This document shows positions 42,639-49,933 of a stretch of DNA of 64,000 nucleotides, one piece after another. A program made the translations under genes and the position numbers. The DNA comes from Anaerolineae bacterium (GTDB taxonomy: Bacteria; Chloroflexota; Anaerolineae; Aggregatilineales; Aggregatilineaceae): assembly GCA_018432315.1 (NCBI GenBank), contig JAHDLB010000021.1, forward strand, positions 1-64,000, written 5' to 3'. A model generated the notes under the pieces. That model was not told the origin of the DNA, made no database searches, and saw only the letters and a list, made by a program, of their open reading frames with translations. The stretch's first letter is position 1; each line of letters opens with the position of its first letter.

Positions 42639-44099
42639 CTACTTCCGCCGCCGCTTCTTGCCCCGTTTCCGGCCCCCGCCGCCATAGCGCGGGCGCCCGC
42701 CGGGGTCCATCTTGACCAGCCGCGGGTGGAACTCGGCCAGCGCCACCACCAGATCGGCCTGGTCGGCCATCACCTGGCGGATGTCCTTGTAGGCGTCCGG
42801 CGCTTCGTCCAGCCCGGCGGAGATCAGCTCGACGCCCCGATCGCGCAGCTCGCGCTCGACCGTCTCCCAGTCGAACGTCCGGAATGCCTGCTTGCGGCTC
42901 ATGCGGCGGCCCGCGCCGTGGGCCGCGCTGTCGATCGATTCCGGGTTGCCCAGGCCGCGCACCACGAAGCCCGGCGCGCTCATGCTGCCGGGGATCACGC
43001 CCAGGGCATCGCGGGCGGCGGGGGTGGCGCCCTTGCGGTGGACGATCACCTCCTGCCCGTCGACGATCTCCTTCCACGCGAAGTTGTGGTGATTCTCGAT
43101 CCCGCCCAGCACCGGGATGCGCAGCACGTCCACGATCTGGCGGTGGATGACGGCGTGGTTGGCGCTGGCGTACTTCCCGGCCAGCGTCATCGCCTCCCAG
43201 TATTCCGCGCCGGATTCCTCGTCCAGGTCCAGCCACGCCAGGTGCTGGAAATCTTTGGGCAGGGTGGCGCGCTGGCGCATGGCGACCTTGGTGTAGTGCT
43301 CGGCCATCTCCAGCCCAAAGCGGCGGCTCCCGCTGTGGCTGAGCAGCGCCAGATACGTCCCCGGCGGGATGGTGCCCTGCGGCGAGTCGATCGTCGTGTG
43401 GACCTGCAGCGCGCCGAACTCGACGAAATGGTTACCCGACCCGCTGGAGCCAAGCTGGCGCCGGGCGACGTCGCGGAAGCGAGACGCGACCGGGTGGGTG
43501 GTCCAGGCCGGGTCGTCCAGCACCTCGTGCTCGCGCGGGACCTCCCACTGGCTGCCCGCGCCGAAGCGAGTCTGCTCCTCCAGCACGACGCGAAAGCGAT
43601 CGCGCCCCTGGTCGAGCACCTGCGGCGAGGCGTTGAAGACGGTCATGCGCATCCGGCAGGCGATGTCCACGCCGACGGCGTAGGGGATCACGCTGTTGTC
43701 CGTCGCCAGCACGCCGCCGATCGGCAGGCCGTAGCCCTGGTGCGCGTCGGGCATCAGGGCGCCGCGCACCGCCGCCGGCAGCCGCACGGCGCGTTTCATC
43801 TGGTCGAGCGCGCCCGGCTCGATGTCCTGGCCACCCCACACCTTGTAGGGCGCGGCGGTGGTGAGATCGTAGCCGGTGGTGCGCTCGCGGTGCCGCTCGA
43901 AGGCGGCCAGCGCCTCGGCCACCCGGCCATAGTGCGGATCGTCGAGATAGTCGCCGGGGGCGGCGAGCACCTCCTCCAGGTCGCTCAAGACGTCGTCTTC
44001 GGACGCGCCGGCGTCCAGCGCGGCCTGGGCGGCTTGCAGCGCCAGCCCGATCGCTTTTCCGGGGCGAAAGCCGAGTTGAAGCAGATCATTGCCGTCCAT
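42639..44099 (-). CDS. rtcB: RNA-splicing ligase RtcB
   Basis: 486 residues, the normal length. Metal-binding and catalytic motifs are present: P-D-A-H-Q-G-Y-G, the cysteine in V-G-V-D-I-A-C-R-M, G-N-H-F-V-E-F, N-H-H-N-F-A-W and A-A-H-G-A-G-R (the predicted GMP-accepting histidine). RtcB joins 2',3'-cyclic phosphate or 3'-phosphate ends to 5'-OH RNA with GTP and manganese, in tRNA or rRNA repair. The C-terminus is a basic Arg/Lys/Gly tail. ATG 44099 is preceded by AAAGGA; a minus-strand TATAAT is at 44162. The partner cyclase rtcA is distant, at 19302. Confidence 0.95.
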   Translation of the reverse strand: MDGNDLLQLGFRPGKAIGLALQAAQAALDAGASEDDVLSDLEEVLAAPGDYLDDPHYGRVAEALAAFERHRERTTGYDLTTAAPYKVWGGQDIEPGALDQMKRAVRLPAAVRGALMPDAHQGYGLPIGGVLATDNSVIPYAVGVDIACRMRMTVFNASPQVLDQGRDRFRVVLEEQTRFGAGSQWEVPREHEVLDDPAWTTHPVASRFRDVARRQLGSSGSGNHFVEFGALQVHTTIDSPQGTIPPGTYLALLSHSGSRRFGLEMAEHYTKVAMRQRATLPKDFQHLAWLDLDEESGAEYWEAMTLAGKYASANHAVIHRQIVDVLRIPVLGGIENHHNFAWKEIVDGQEVIVHRKGATPAARDALGVIPGSMSAPGFVVRGLGNPESIDSAAHGAGRRMSRKQAFRTFDWETVERELRDRGVELISAGLDEAPDAYKDIRQVMADQADLVVALAEFHPRLVKMDPGGRPRYGGGGRKRGKKRRRK

Positions 44100-44161
44100 G
44101 GGCTTATTCCTTTCGACTGCCACCGGGACAAACAGCGGAATGGGTGGATGTCTCTAAACAG

Positions 44162-44167
44162 ATTATA
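44162..44167 (-). promoter_or_regulatory. -10 box of rtcB
   Basis: TATAAT on the minus strand, 62 bases before the rtcB ATG, in the gap shared with the divergent response regulator gene. No -35 hexamer is recognisable, so an activator may be needed. On the plus strand TATAAG at 44233 may serve the regulator gene. Confidence 0.4.
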
Positions 44168-44270
44168 GCGAGGTGGTGCCTGGGCGGGCGGTGGATCGCC
44201 GGGAATTCGGTGTTGATTTTTTCAAATCACGCTATAAGATTCAGGCAATAGCAATCAACAGGAGCCAGAC

Positions 44271-44636
44271 ATGCGTATCATTTATATCGAGGACGATCCC
44301 GCCAACCGCGCCCTGGTCGAGCGCGTAGCCCACCACACACGCGATATCCTCACCACCTACATCACCGCCGACGAGGCGCTCGACCGCATCCAACCGGGTG
44401 ATGCCGACCTGATTCTGACCGATATCCGGTTTGGAGACGGCACGAATGGCCTGGAGCTTGCCCAGGTCCTGCGCGAGCGCGGCGTGGATGCCCCGATCGT
44501 CACCATCACCGCCTACGACCTGGAAGAATACGTCCGGTGGGCGGAGTACGTGGGCAGCAGCGAATTCCTGGTGAAGCCGGTGGACGTGCCCACCCTGCTC
44601 AACCTGTTCGACAGCTTCCGCCCGGCAGATGAGTGA
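44271..44636 (+). CDS. single-domain response regulator
   Basis: 121 residues, a receiver domain only. The acidic pocket is E-D-D (7-9), the phospho-acceptor is in I-L-T-D-I-R-F (Asp near 51), the switch Thr is in I-V-T-I-T-A-Y and the Lys in F-L-V-K-P-V. There is no output domain, so it probably works by protein contact or as a phosphate relay. AGGAG lies eight bases before the ATG. No kinase gene is adjacent; the GAF kinase at 5415 is the only one in the window. Confidence 0.93.
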   Translation: MRIIYIEDDPANRALVERVAHHTRDILTTYITADEALDRIQPGDADLILTDIRFGDGTNGLELAQVLRERGVDAPIVTITAYDLEEYVRWAEYVGSSEFLVKPVDVPTLLNLFDSFRPADE

Positions 44637-44658
44637 TCCCGGTCGGGCCGGGGGCTGG

Positions 44659-44973
44659 CTACACCAGCGGCAGATGCGATGACCAGTCGGACAGCATGAC
44701 CATGATGCTCGCTTTGAGCATGCCCAGCGAGGTCATCGCCTGGTTCACCTGGGTCACCCGCAGCCGGGGGTGCCGGTCGGACCAGTGGATCACCGCCAGC
44801 GGCATGAATCCCAGCATCCCCACCAGTGCAAATTTCAGGATGTCTAGCAGCAACTCCCCATGTGCCTGTTCCTTTCTGGCGTACAGCCCTTCATGCGTTC
44901 CGGTCGATTCGTTCGCGTAAATCGCGGCTAACCGGGCCTGTGGGAGAGGGAGCCAACACCCATTGATCCGCAC
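44659..44973 (-). CDS. possible small membrane protein, start inside an inverted repeat
   Basis: The frame encodes 104 residues with one hydrophobic stretch (L-L-L-D-I-L-K-F-A-L-V-G-M-L-G-F-M-P-L-A, about 41-60). Third codon positions are mostly G or C, as in real genes here. The GTG start at 44973 is preceded by GAGAGG four bases away, but both the site and the first codons lie within the inverted repeat at 44934-44993, which makes the N-terminus doubtful. I do not recognise the protein. Confidence 0.4.
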   Translation of the reverse strand: MRINGCWLPLPQARLAAIYANESTGTHEGLYARKEQAHGELLLDILKFALVGMLGFMPLAVIHWSDRHPRLRVTQVNQAMTSLGMLKASIMVMLSDWSSHLPLV

Positions 44974-44993
44974 AACACCTCTCCCACAGGCCC
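44934..44993. repeat. 16-bp perfect inverted repeat
   Basis: GGGCCTGTGGGAGAGG (44934-44949) is exactly complementary to CCTCTCCCACAGGCCC (44978-44993), with 28 bases between. It lies at the edge of the sparse region that holds the excisionase-like operon. It could be the end structure of a small mobile element or a dispersed palindrome. No T run follows on either side. Confidence 0.65.
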
Positions 44994-45078
44994 ACCGCCC
45001 GGCGACCGGGCAAGCCGTTGGTTCAGTCTGGTAAAATGCGCCCCTCTATTCCTCGGATGTGCGACCTTCCACTACGCC

Positions 45079-45273
45079 TCATATCCCGTCGCAGACCCGC
45101 CATTTTCCAACACGCGCGGGGCAGTGCGTCTCACTTCTATCGGTGCGATTCTGTTCGGTCGAGTGGCACCCGCCACCCAGACCGAACCTACCGTTCGTCA
45201 AGGGTGACGAATGCGAAGCGAATTCCGTTGTAGTCGTGCCTGGCTGGGTGTGTTGAACCTGCCATAGCTGCAT
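45079..45273 (-). CDS. possible small orphan protein
   Basis: 64 codons starting with an ATG just two bases after AGGAGG, which overlaps the stop codon of the preceding gene (TAGGAGG). The short spacing is not ideal. The product is polar, with T-T-T-T and a C-H-S-T-E-Q-N-R-T-D-R stretch, and matches nothing I know. It is included because it lies in series with three other small genes behind one promoter. Confidence 0.3.
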   Translation of the reverse strand: MQLWQVQHTQPGTTTTEFASHSSPLTNGRFGLGGGCHSTEQNRTDRSETHCPARVGKWRVCDGI

Positions 45274-45279
45274 CGCCTC

Positions 45280-45534
45280 CTAGCTGAAACGTTCAGCTTT
45301 CGTCACTTTTTCGCCCGGATCGAGCGCCCGGATTTCGAGGATCGTCTCCTGGGCGGTGTAGATGAACTCTTCCAGCCACCCAACGATCTCCGCCGGGGCT
45401 ACCGGCGAGAGGCCGCTCAGGCTCCCGGCGCACGCACCATCGTGCAGCCGGTCCAACGCCTGATACACGCTCTCGAACCACGCCCGGTCCAGGACCAGCG
45501 GCGCGTTATACGGAGTGTGGGGCTGCGTCATCAT
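45280..45534 (-). CDS. small protein of unknown function
   Basis: 84 residues, acidic, probably all helical (A-W-F-E-S-V-Y-Q-A-L-D-R-L and I-V-G-W-L-E-E-F-I-Y-T-A-Q-E-T). AGGGAAGG precedes the first of two adjacent ATG codons at seven bases. It is the third gene of the small minus-strand operon that begins with the excisionase-like gene. Function unknown; size and neighbourhood suit a mobile-element accessory protein. Confidence 0.55.
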   Translation of the reverse strand: MMTQPHTPYNAPLVLDRAWFESVYQALDRLHDGACAGSLSGLSPVAPAEIVGWLEEFIYTAQETILEIRALDPGEKVTKAERFS

Positions 45535-45639
45535 CGTTACACCTTCCCTTACGGTTGGAGCCGGTGTTCGGGACAGGCCGCGCCGGGCGTTTCCCGGCCA
45601 GCGCCTTTCCCCTGGCTGCGTCCCCGAACATAAACGCAA

Positions 45640-45678
45640 CCGGGGCGTGGAACTCGTCGATCAGGTTCCACGCCCCGG
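45640..45678. repeat. 14-bp perfect palindrome in the small-gene operon
   Basis: CCGGGGCGTGGAAC (45640-45653) pairs with GTTCCACGCCCCGG (45665-45678) around an 11-base loop. It lies between two small genes of the excisionase operon and could fold in their shared mRNA. GGACAGGCCGC also occurs twice as a direct repeat nearby (45572 and 45685 areas). Confidence 0.6.
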
Positions 45679-45706
45679 AGAAGGGACAGGCCGCAAGCAA
45701 CAGCGC

Positions 45707-45904
45707 CTAGGGCAACTTCCTCACCCCGGCGTGGAACCCTGTGTGGTTGTTAACATCACCCGCCCACAGCACAGCGTGCGACGCCGTGGCGCGGAACAGG
45801 TGCGTATATTCGTGATGGCCTTCGGATCGGCTGTTCAACCGGCTGCGCCGGTCGTCATCAACGCTGTCAAGTTCGCTGGTGGAACTGGGCGAACCGGGTT
45901 GCAT
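45707..45904 (-). CDS. small protein translationally coupled to the excisionase-like gene
   Basis: 65 residues. The ATG at 45904 directly follows the stop of the HTH gene (TGAATG), which implies coupled translation. The sequence is polar, Ser/Asp-rich at the N-terminus, then contains H-H-E-Y-T-H-L-F-R-A-T. No family is recognised. Reality is supported mainly by the coupling and by the promoter upstream of its partner. Confidence 0.45.
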   Translation of the reverse strand: MQPGSPSSTSELDSVDDDRRSRLNSRSEGHHEYTHLFRATASHAVLWAGDVNNHTGFHAGVRKLP

Positions 45905-46120
45905 TCAGACTTGCCTTTCCACTGCTGTTTCGTTGAGCATCTCGAAGATGCTGGAACCCTGGATGAACACGCGCCGTACCCCAGCGGGGCGGCTGACGCG
46001 CAAGTAGCCCGCGTCGATCAGCTTCTTGAGTGTGCTGAGGCTGACGCCGAGTATCTCAGCCGCCTCTTGCCGGGAATAAACGGCATTTCGATTAATCGTC
46101 TGCTTAGCGCCGTCAGACAT
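45905..46120 (-). CDS. excisionase-like MerR/HTH_17 DNA-binding protein
   Basis: 71 residues. The winged HTH typical of excisionases is seen in Y-S-R-Q-E-A-A-E-I-L-G-V-S-L-S-T-L-K-K-L (about 15-34), then I-D-A-G-Y-L-R-V and a basic wing (R-P-A-G-V-R-R-V-F-I). Such proteins bind att or resolution sites, or act as small repressors. AGGAG lies eight bases before the ATG. A sigma70 promoter at 46146-46174 drives it. No integrase is present, so it may be a remnant or a stand-alone regulator. Confidence 0.8.
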   Translation of the reverse strand: MSDGAKQTINRNAVYSRQEAAEILGVSLSTLKKLIDAGYLRVSRPAGVRRVFIQGSSIFEMLNETAVERQV

Positions 46121-46145
46121 TCCCACTTCTCCTGATAACGAGCAC

Positions 46146-46174
46146 AGTGTAACATGCCCCGGCAACTTTGTCAA
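46146..46174 (-). promoter_or_regulatory. strong sigma70-type promoter of the excisionase operon
   Basis: On the minus strand TTGACA (46174-46169) and TACACT (46151-46146) are separated by exactly 17 bases, ending 25 bases before the ATG at 46120. The -35 is perfect and the -10 has four of six consensus bases. It is the best promoter match in the window. Confidence 0.8.
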
Positions 46175-46236
46175 CACGAAGACGGACGCAAGACGCCGCA
46201 AACGCTTTTTGGCGACTGTGTAGGGGTCAGGAAGGC

Positions 46237-47067
46237 TCATAGATGCGCGTCCAGCCAGTCGAGCACGTCGCCGATGACCCGCGCCTGCTCCGGCTCGTTG
46301 TGAATTTCGTGGTACAGCTCCGGGTACACCGTGACGGTCGTGTCGGGCGATCCGCTGCGCTGGCGGATGATCGCCGCGGCGGCGGGCAGGCAGATCGGGT
46401 CCGCGCCGCCGTGCAGCGCCAGGTACGGGACGCGCAGCGCCGGCAGCCCGTCGATGCAGCGCTGCCCGGCCTCGATCACGTGCCGCACCATGCCCACGCG
46501 CAGCGGGCCGTGCGCCACGAGCGGATCGGCTTTGTACGCCGCCACCACCGCCGGATCGCGGCTGATGCCGTCGGTCCCCAGCGGGATGAGGCGCACCGCC
46601 GGGATCGCGCGGCTCGCCAGCCGCAGCAGCGCGAGCGTGATCGCGTTGGCGCCGTCCAGCTTGAGTGCCGTGCCGGTGGTGATCAGCCCGGCGATGTCGT
46701 CCTGGTGGCGCAGAGCGAACAGCAGGGCGATCAGCGAGCCCATGCTGTGCCCGTAGATGAAGACCGGCGGCATCGGATGCGCGGCGCGCACGTCCTCGAA
46801 GAAGGTCCGCAGATCGGTCACGAAATCGTCGAAACGATCGACCTGGACGCGCGGCCCTTCCGAGCGGCCATGCCCGCGGTGATCCGGCGCGGCCACGGCG
46901 TACCCGCGCTCGACCATGGTGCGGGCAACGTGCGCGTAACGCCCGCTGTGCTCGCCGATGCCGTGCGCCACGATCACCACGCCGCGCGGATCACCATCCG
47001 GCAGCCACTGCTGCGTGAAAATGGAAATATCGCCCCGTCCGCGAAACGAGCCGGTCGCGTGCTGCAT
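46237..47067 (-). CDS. alpha/beta hydrolase, monoacylglycerol lipase-like
   Basis: 276 residues. The oxyanion motif H-G-I-G-E-H-S-G-R-Y is at about 35-44. The nucleophile elbow is G-H-S-M-G-S (Ser near 107). An Asp lies in H-G-G-A-D-P-I and the His in Y-H-E-I-H-N-E-P. The pattern matches monoglyceride lipase / lysophospholipase-type hydrolases (serine aminopeptidase S33 fold). It is cytoplasmic, with no signal. GGAGG precedes the ATG at 47067 by ten bases. Confidence 0.9.
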   Translation of the reverse strand: MQHATGSFRGRGDISIFTQQWLPDGDPRGVVIVAHGIGEHSGRYAHVARTMVERGYAVAAPDHRGHGRSEGPRVQVDRFDDFVTDLRTFFEDVRAAHPMPPVFIYGHSMGSLIALLFALRHQDDIAGLITTGTALKLDGANAITLALLRLASRAIPAVRLIPLGTDGISRDPAVVAAYKADPLVAHGPLRVGMVRHVIEAGQRCIDGLPALRVPYLALHGGADPICLPAAAAIIRQRSGSPDTTVTVYPELYHEIHNEPEQARVIGDVLDWLDAHL

Positions 47068-47196
47068 GATCGTCGCTCCTCCACAAGCTGAATCGTGCTG
47101 CCGCCTATTATGGTCCCGATGGCCGGGAAGGGAAAAGCCAGAGAGGCCGCGCGGGCCTCTCTGGGAAACAGCCGGGGAATACACACGGACCGGCGG

Positions 47197-49137
47197 CTAT
47201 TCGGCGGGGGCACGCTCCAGCGTCAGGATGTAGTCGCCGCGCCCGCCAAAGCGCCCCGCTTCGATGGTGAAGGTGGCGGTCGCGGGCAGGAAGAAATCGA
47301 TCTGGGCGTCGCGCGGGCCCATGCCCTCCGGCGGGGAGCTGCCCACGTCGTCGTTCGCCGCGATCACGCGGTCCTGCGAGTCGCGCAGGGAGAGCCTGGG
47401 ATCGAGCAGTTCCTCGCCGCTGGGATCGACCATGCGGATGATCACGTGGTCGCCCGCCTGCCCGTCGAACGTCCAGCGGTGGGCCGGATAGCGGTTGTTG
47501 AGCGCGCCGCGCACCGTCTGCCCGTAGCCGATCGGGCCGCCGCCCTGCGCCGGGTCGGCGCTCAGGACGGTCATCGGATCGTCCGGGCTGGCTGCCACCT
47601 CGCTGCCCAGCGGAAGCCGCCCGTCGCCGGTGAAGGTGAAGCTCTGGACCTGCGTGCTGCCGGACGCGGGATCGGTTTCGGTCCAGTAGATGGTGCCATC
47701 CGGCCCCACCGTCAGCCCTGCCGGGCGCTGGTATTCACCCGGCAGAAAGCCCTGCCCTGCTGACGCGTCGTGCGGGTAGCCGAACGCGTCCAGCAGCCGC
47801 CCGGAGACGCTCATCTCCAGCAGGCCGAACCCGTCCAGGCCGGGCGCTTCCAGCCCGATGATGATGTTGTCGTTGGGCGCGATGGTGATGGCGACCGGCG
47901 TTACGTCGACGAAGATCTCGGCGGCCAGGTTCGTGACCAGCGGCTGGCCGTCCGCGTCGAGCACGTTGAGGTTGCCAATCGCCCCGGCGAGGTACATCGT
48001 GCCGGAGCGCGGGTTGATCGCCAGCCGGATGTCGGACAGGTCGGCGTTGATCGCGTCCAGGTCGACCGTGCGCAGCAGGTTCCCCACCGTGTCGAACTGG
48101 TACAGCCGGTTGCGGATCCCGCTGGAGTGCCCTTCGGACACGGCCCACAGGCTGCCGTCCGGCGCAAAAGCGAGCGTGCGCGGCATGCCGGGCGCGAACT
48201 GGCCGTCGCCGTCACCGCGCGTGCCCCAGCCGCCGCCGTAATTCCCGGCGCGGTCGACCATCGTGATGGCGGCGTTGGTGTTTTCGGCGACGTTCGCCAT
48301 GTACAGGCGCAGGTTGGGGCTCATGGCAATGTCCACGAAATCGCCGTTGGCCCACGGCCCCATGTAGCTGATCTGCTCGCCGGTGCTCATGTTGATCGCC
48401 AGCACGCCGCCCGGCCCGACCGCCATGTACATCACGTCATACGGGTCGAAGGTGATGCCGCCCGCCTGCACCACGCGCCAATCGTCGGGCTGGCCGGTCT
48501 GGAAGTGCCACAGCACGCCGCCATCGTTGGCCGTAATCGACTCGATGAGCGTTTCGTCGCGCGCGGGCAGCGTGAAATTCAGCGACCGGATCAGCGCGTC
48601 GAACGTCGCGCCCGCGCCGCTGTCCCAGACTGCCGAGGGCGCCATGCCGCGCACCACGGCGACGCGTCCCCCGGCCACGGCCAGCAGCCCCACCCGCGTG
48701 GTGATCCCCTCGTTGGGCAGGGTGACCAGGATCTCGTAGCCGCTGCCGTTGCCCCACTGGGCGGGCGTTGGCTCCGGCGCGCTGGCGGTGCCGGGCACCA
48801 GCCGCGCCAGCAGGCCGGGCAGATCGGTCGCCTCGACGACGTTCAGCTCGTTGAAGGTGCCGATGACGATCCGCAGGCTCAGCCCGGCGGGCGCCGCGCC
48901 GCTGGTCAAAGCCGCCAGGTCGTCCGGGGCGGCGGCGGCCAGCCGGTTTTCCGCGACGCTCACCTCCCAGCCGGCGGGCAGATCGAACGCGATGCCTAGC
49001 GCCGGGCTGGTGTAGGGCTGGCCGCCTTCCTGTTCCTGGGCCAGCGCGCCGCCCAGGGGGCCGGCAGCGCCGAACACTATGACACAAGCCAGTATGATAC
49101 GGGCCGAAATGAGGTAACGATACAGCCGGGTTTGCAT
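47197..49137 (-). CDS. secreted beta-propeller (NHL-like) protein with C-terminal PPC domain
   Basis: 646 residues: signal peptide (about 1-34), an alpha/beta region of about 170 residues, an NHL/SMP-30-like propeller (about 200-530; I-T-F-D-P-Y-D-V-M-Y, L-A-F-A-P-D-G-S-L-W, L-T-V-G-P-D-G-T-I-Y repeats), and a PPC-like beta domain (about 540-646; W-T-F-D-G-Q-A-G-D-H). It shares its plan with the protein at 57245. No catalytic residues are evident; binding or sensing outside the cell is likely. GGAGGA precedes the ATG. Confidence 0.78.
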   Translation of the reverse strand: MQTRLYRYLISARIILACVIVFGAAGPLGGALAQEQEGGQPYTSPALGIAFDLPAGWEVSVAENRLAAAAPDDLAALTSGAAPAGLSLRIVIGTFNELNVVEATDLPGLLARLVPGTASAPEPTPAQWGNGSGYEILVTLPNEGITTRVGLLAVAGGRVAVVRGMAPSAVWDSGAGATFDALIRSLNFTLPARDETLIESITANDGGVLWHFQTGQPDDWRVVQAGGITFDPYDVMYMAVGPGGVLAINMSTGEQISYMGPWANGDFVDIAMSPNLRLYMANVAENTNAAITMVDRAGNYGGGWGTRGDGDGQFAPGMPRTLAFAPDGSLWAVSEGHSSGIRNRLYQFDTVGNLLRTVDLDAINADLSDIRLAINPRSGTMYLAGAIGNLNVLDADGQPLVTNLAAEIFVDVTPVAITIAPNDNIIIGLEAPGLDGFGLLEMSVSGRLLDAFGYPHDASAGQGFLPGEYQRPAGLTVGPDGTIYWTETDPASGSTQVQSFTFTGDGRLPLGSEVAASPDDPMTVLSADPAQGGGPIGYGQTVRGALNNRYPAHRWTFDGQAGDHVIIRMVDPSGEELLDPRLSLRDSQDRVIAANDDVGSSPPEGMGPRDAQIDFFLPATATFTIEAGRFGGRGDYILTLERAPAE

Positions 49138-49440
49138 CCAGAGTCCTCCACGGGTCCAGGTGTGCCCACTACAAAGGCTATCATCAAAGGTTATAATGCA
49201 TCCATTGTACCGTGCGATGTCCCCTCCGTCGCCGGGACGTGGGCCGGGCGGCGCCAAGACGCCGGGTAATCCGGCGAGTCGCACCACGCTTCACAAACCG
49301 TTTTCTAACCCAAATCGGGACCGGAGTACGCTATGATACTTAAGATACGTTCTTTATGCTAAGAACATGGTCTATTTCGGTAAAGGGTCCGCTACAACCA
49401 TGTTCACGGGGAGCCCTAGCAAGCTAGAGGATCGGGTGGG
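49138..49440. other. 303-base intergenic region, divergent starts
   Basis: No gene is supported. The left side serves the minus-strand propeller gene (a minus-strand TACAAT is at 49203). The right side holds TATGAT at 49332-49337, 104 bases before the small C-x-x-C gene. A plus-strand TATAAT at 49191 has nothing close behind it. Confidence 0.5.
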
Positions 49441-49800
49441 ATGTATACGAAAAATGAGTTGATGTTTCCGCACTACGTTATTCCTCACCTTCGGGACGCG
49501 CGCGGGGAAGCATGGCGCGACCTGATCGACCGTATCTCGCAACTGCCGGAAACGCACGAAGAGGTGCTGGCTTTGATGCTGACCATGATTCGTGTGAACG
49601 GGTGCATGCCGTGCGAGACGGACAGCTACCGGGCGATGCGCGGCTGCACGATGTGCACGCTCCAGACGCTGCGCCGCTTCAAAGAGCCGGACAGCGAACT
49701 GCTGCGCATCTATAACCAGTCGCTGAAGGACGTCCGGGCCTACCTGGCACAGCCCGGTTCGCCGGCCATGGTAGCCGATACCGTGGCCGAAGCCGTCTAG
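49441..49800 (+). CDS. small protein with two C-x-x-C motifs, unknown function
   Basis: 119 residues, predicted all helical. Cysteines lie in G-C-M-P-C (about 54-58) and G-C-T-M-C (about 68-72), spaced to bind one zinc or an iron-sulfur cluster. Between them is E-T-D-S-Y-R-A-M-R. GAGG lies nine bases before the ATG. A strong terminator follows at 49835, so the gene is monocistronic. The family is not recognised. Confidence 0.75.
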   Translation: MYTKNELMFPHYVIPHLRDARGEAWRDLIDRISQLPETHEEVLALMLTMIRVNGCMPCETDSYRAMRGCTMCTLQTLRRFKEPDSELLRIYNQSLKDVRAYLAQPGSPAMVADTVAEAV

Positions 49801-49834
49801 CCTCAACGGGCGGCGGCGCATCACCACCTCCTTA

Positions 49835-49872
49835 CCGTGTGGAGTCGTTCGAGGCTCCACACCGGTTTTTTT
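49835..49872 (+). terminator. intrinsic terminator of the C-x-x-C gene
   Basis: CCGTGTGGAG (49835-49844) pairs with CTCCACACCGG (49855-49865), with one bulged C, and is followed by seven T (49866-49872). It separates the small C-x-x-C gene from the downstream cluster. Confidence 0.85.
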
Positions 49873-49933
49873 GCGCTGCATCTCCGTGGTAAACTACACC
49901 CACCGGACCGGCAGACATCAAAGGCACCAACGC

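Noticed and set aside
45018-45256. Short plus-strand frames in the sparse patch
   Set aside because: No ribosome binding site, Arg/Ser-rich translation and no family resemblance; they overlap the minus-strand small gene.
45506-45700. A 64-codon minus-strand frame between two small genes
   Set aside because: It opens with TTG without a ribosome binding site, includes the palindrome at 45640-45678 and overlaps the better supported gene at 45280-45534.
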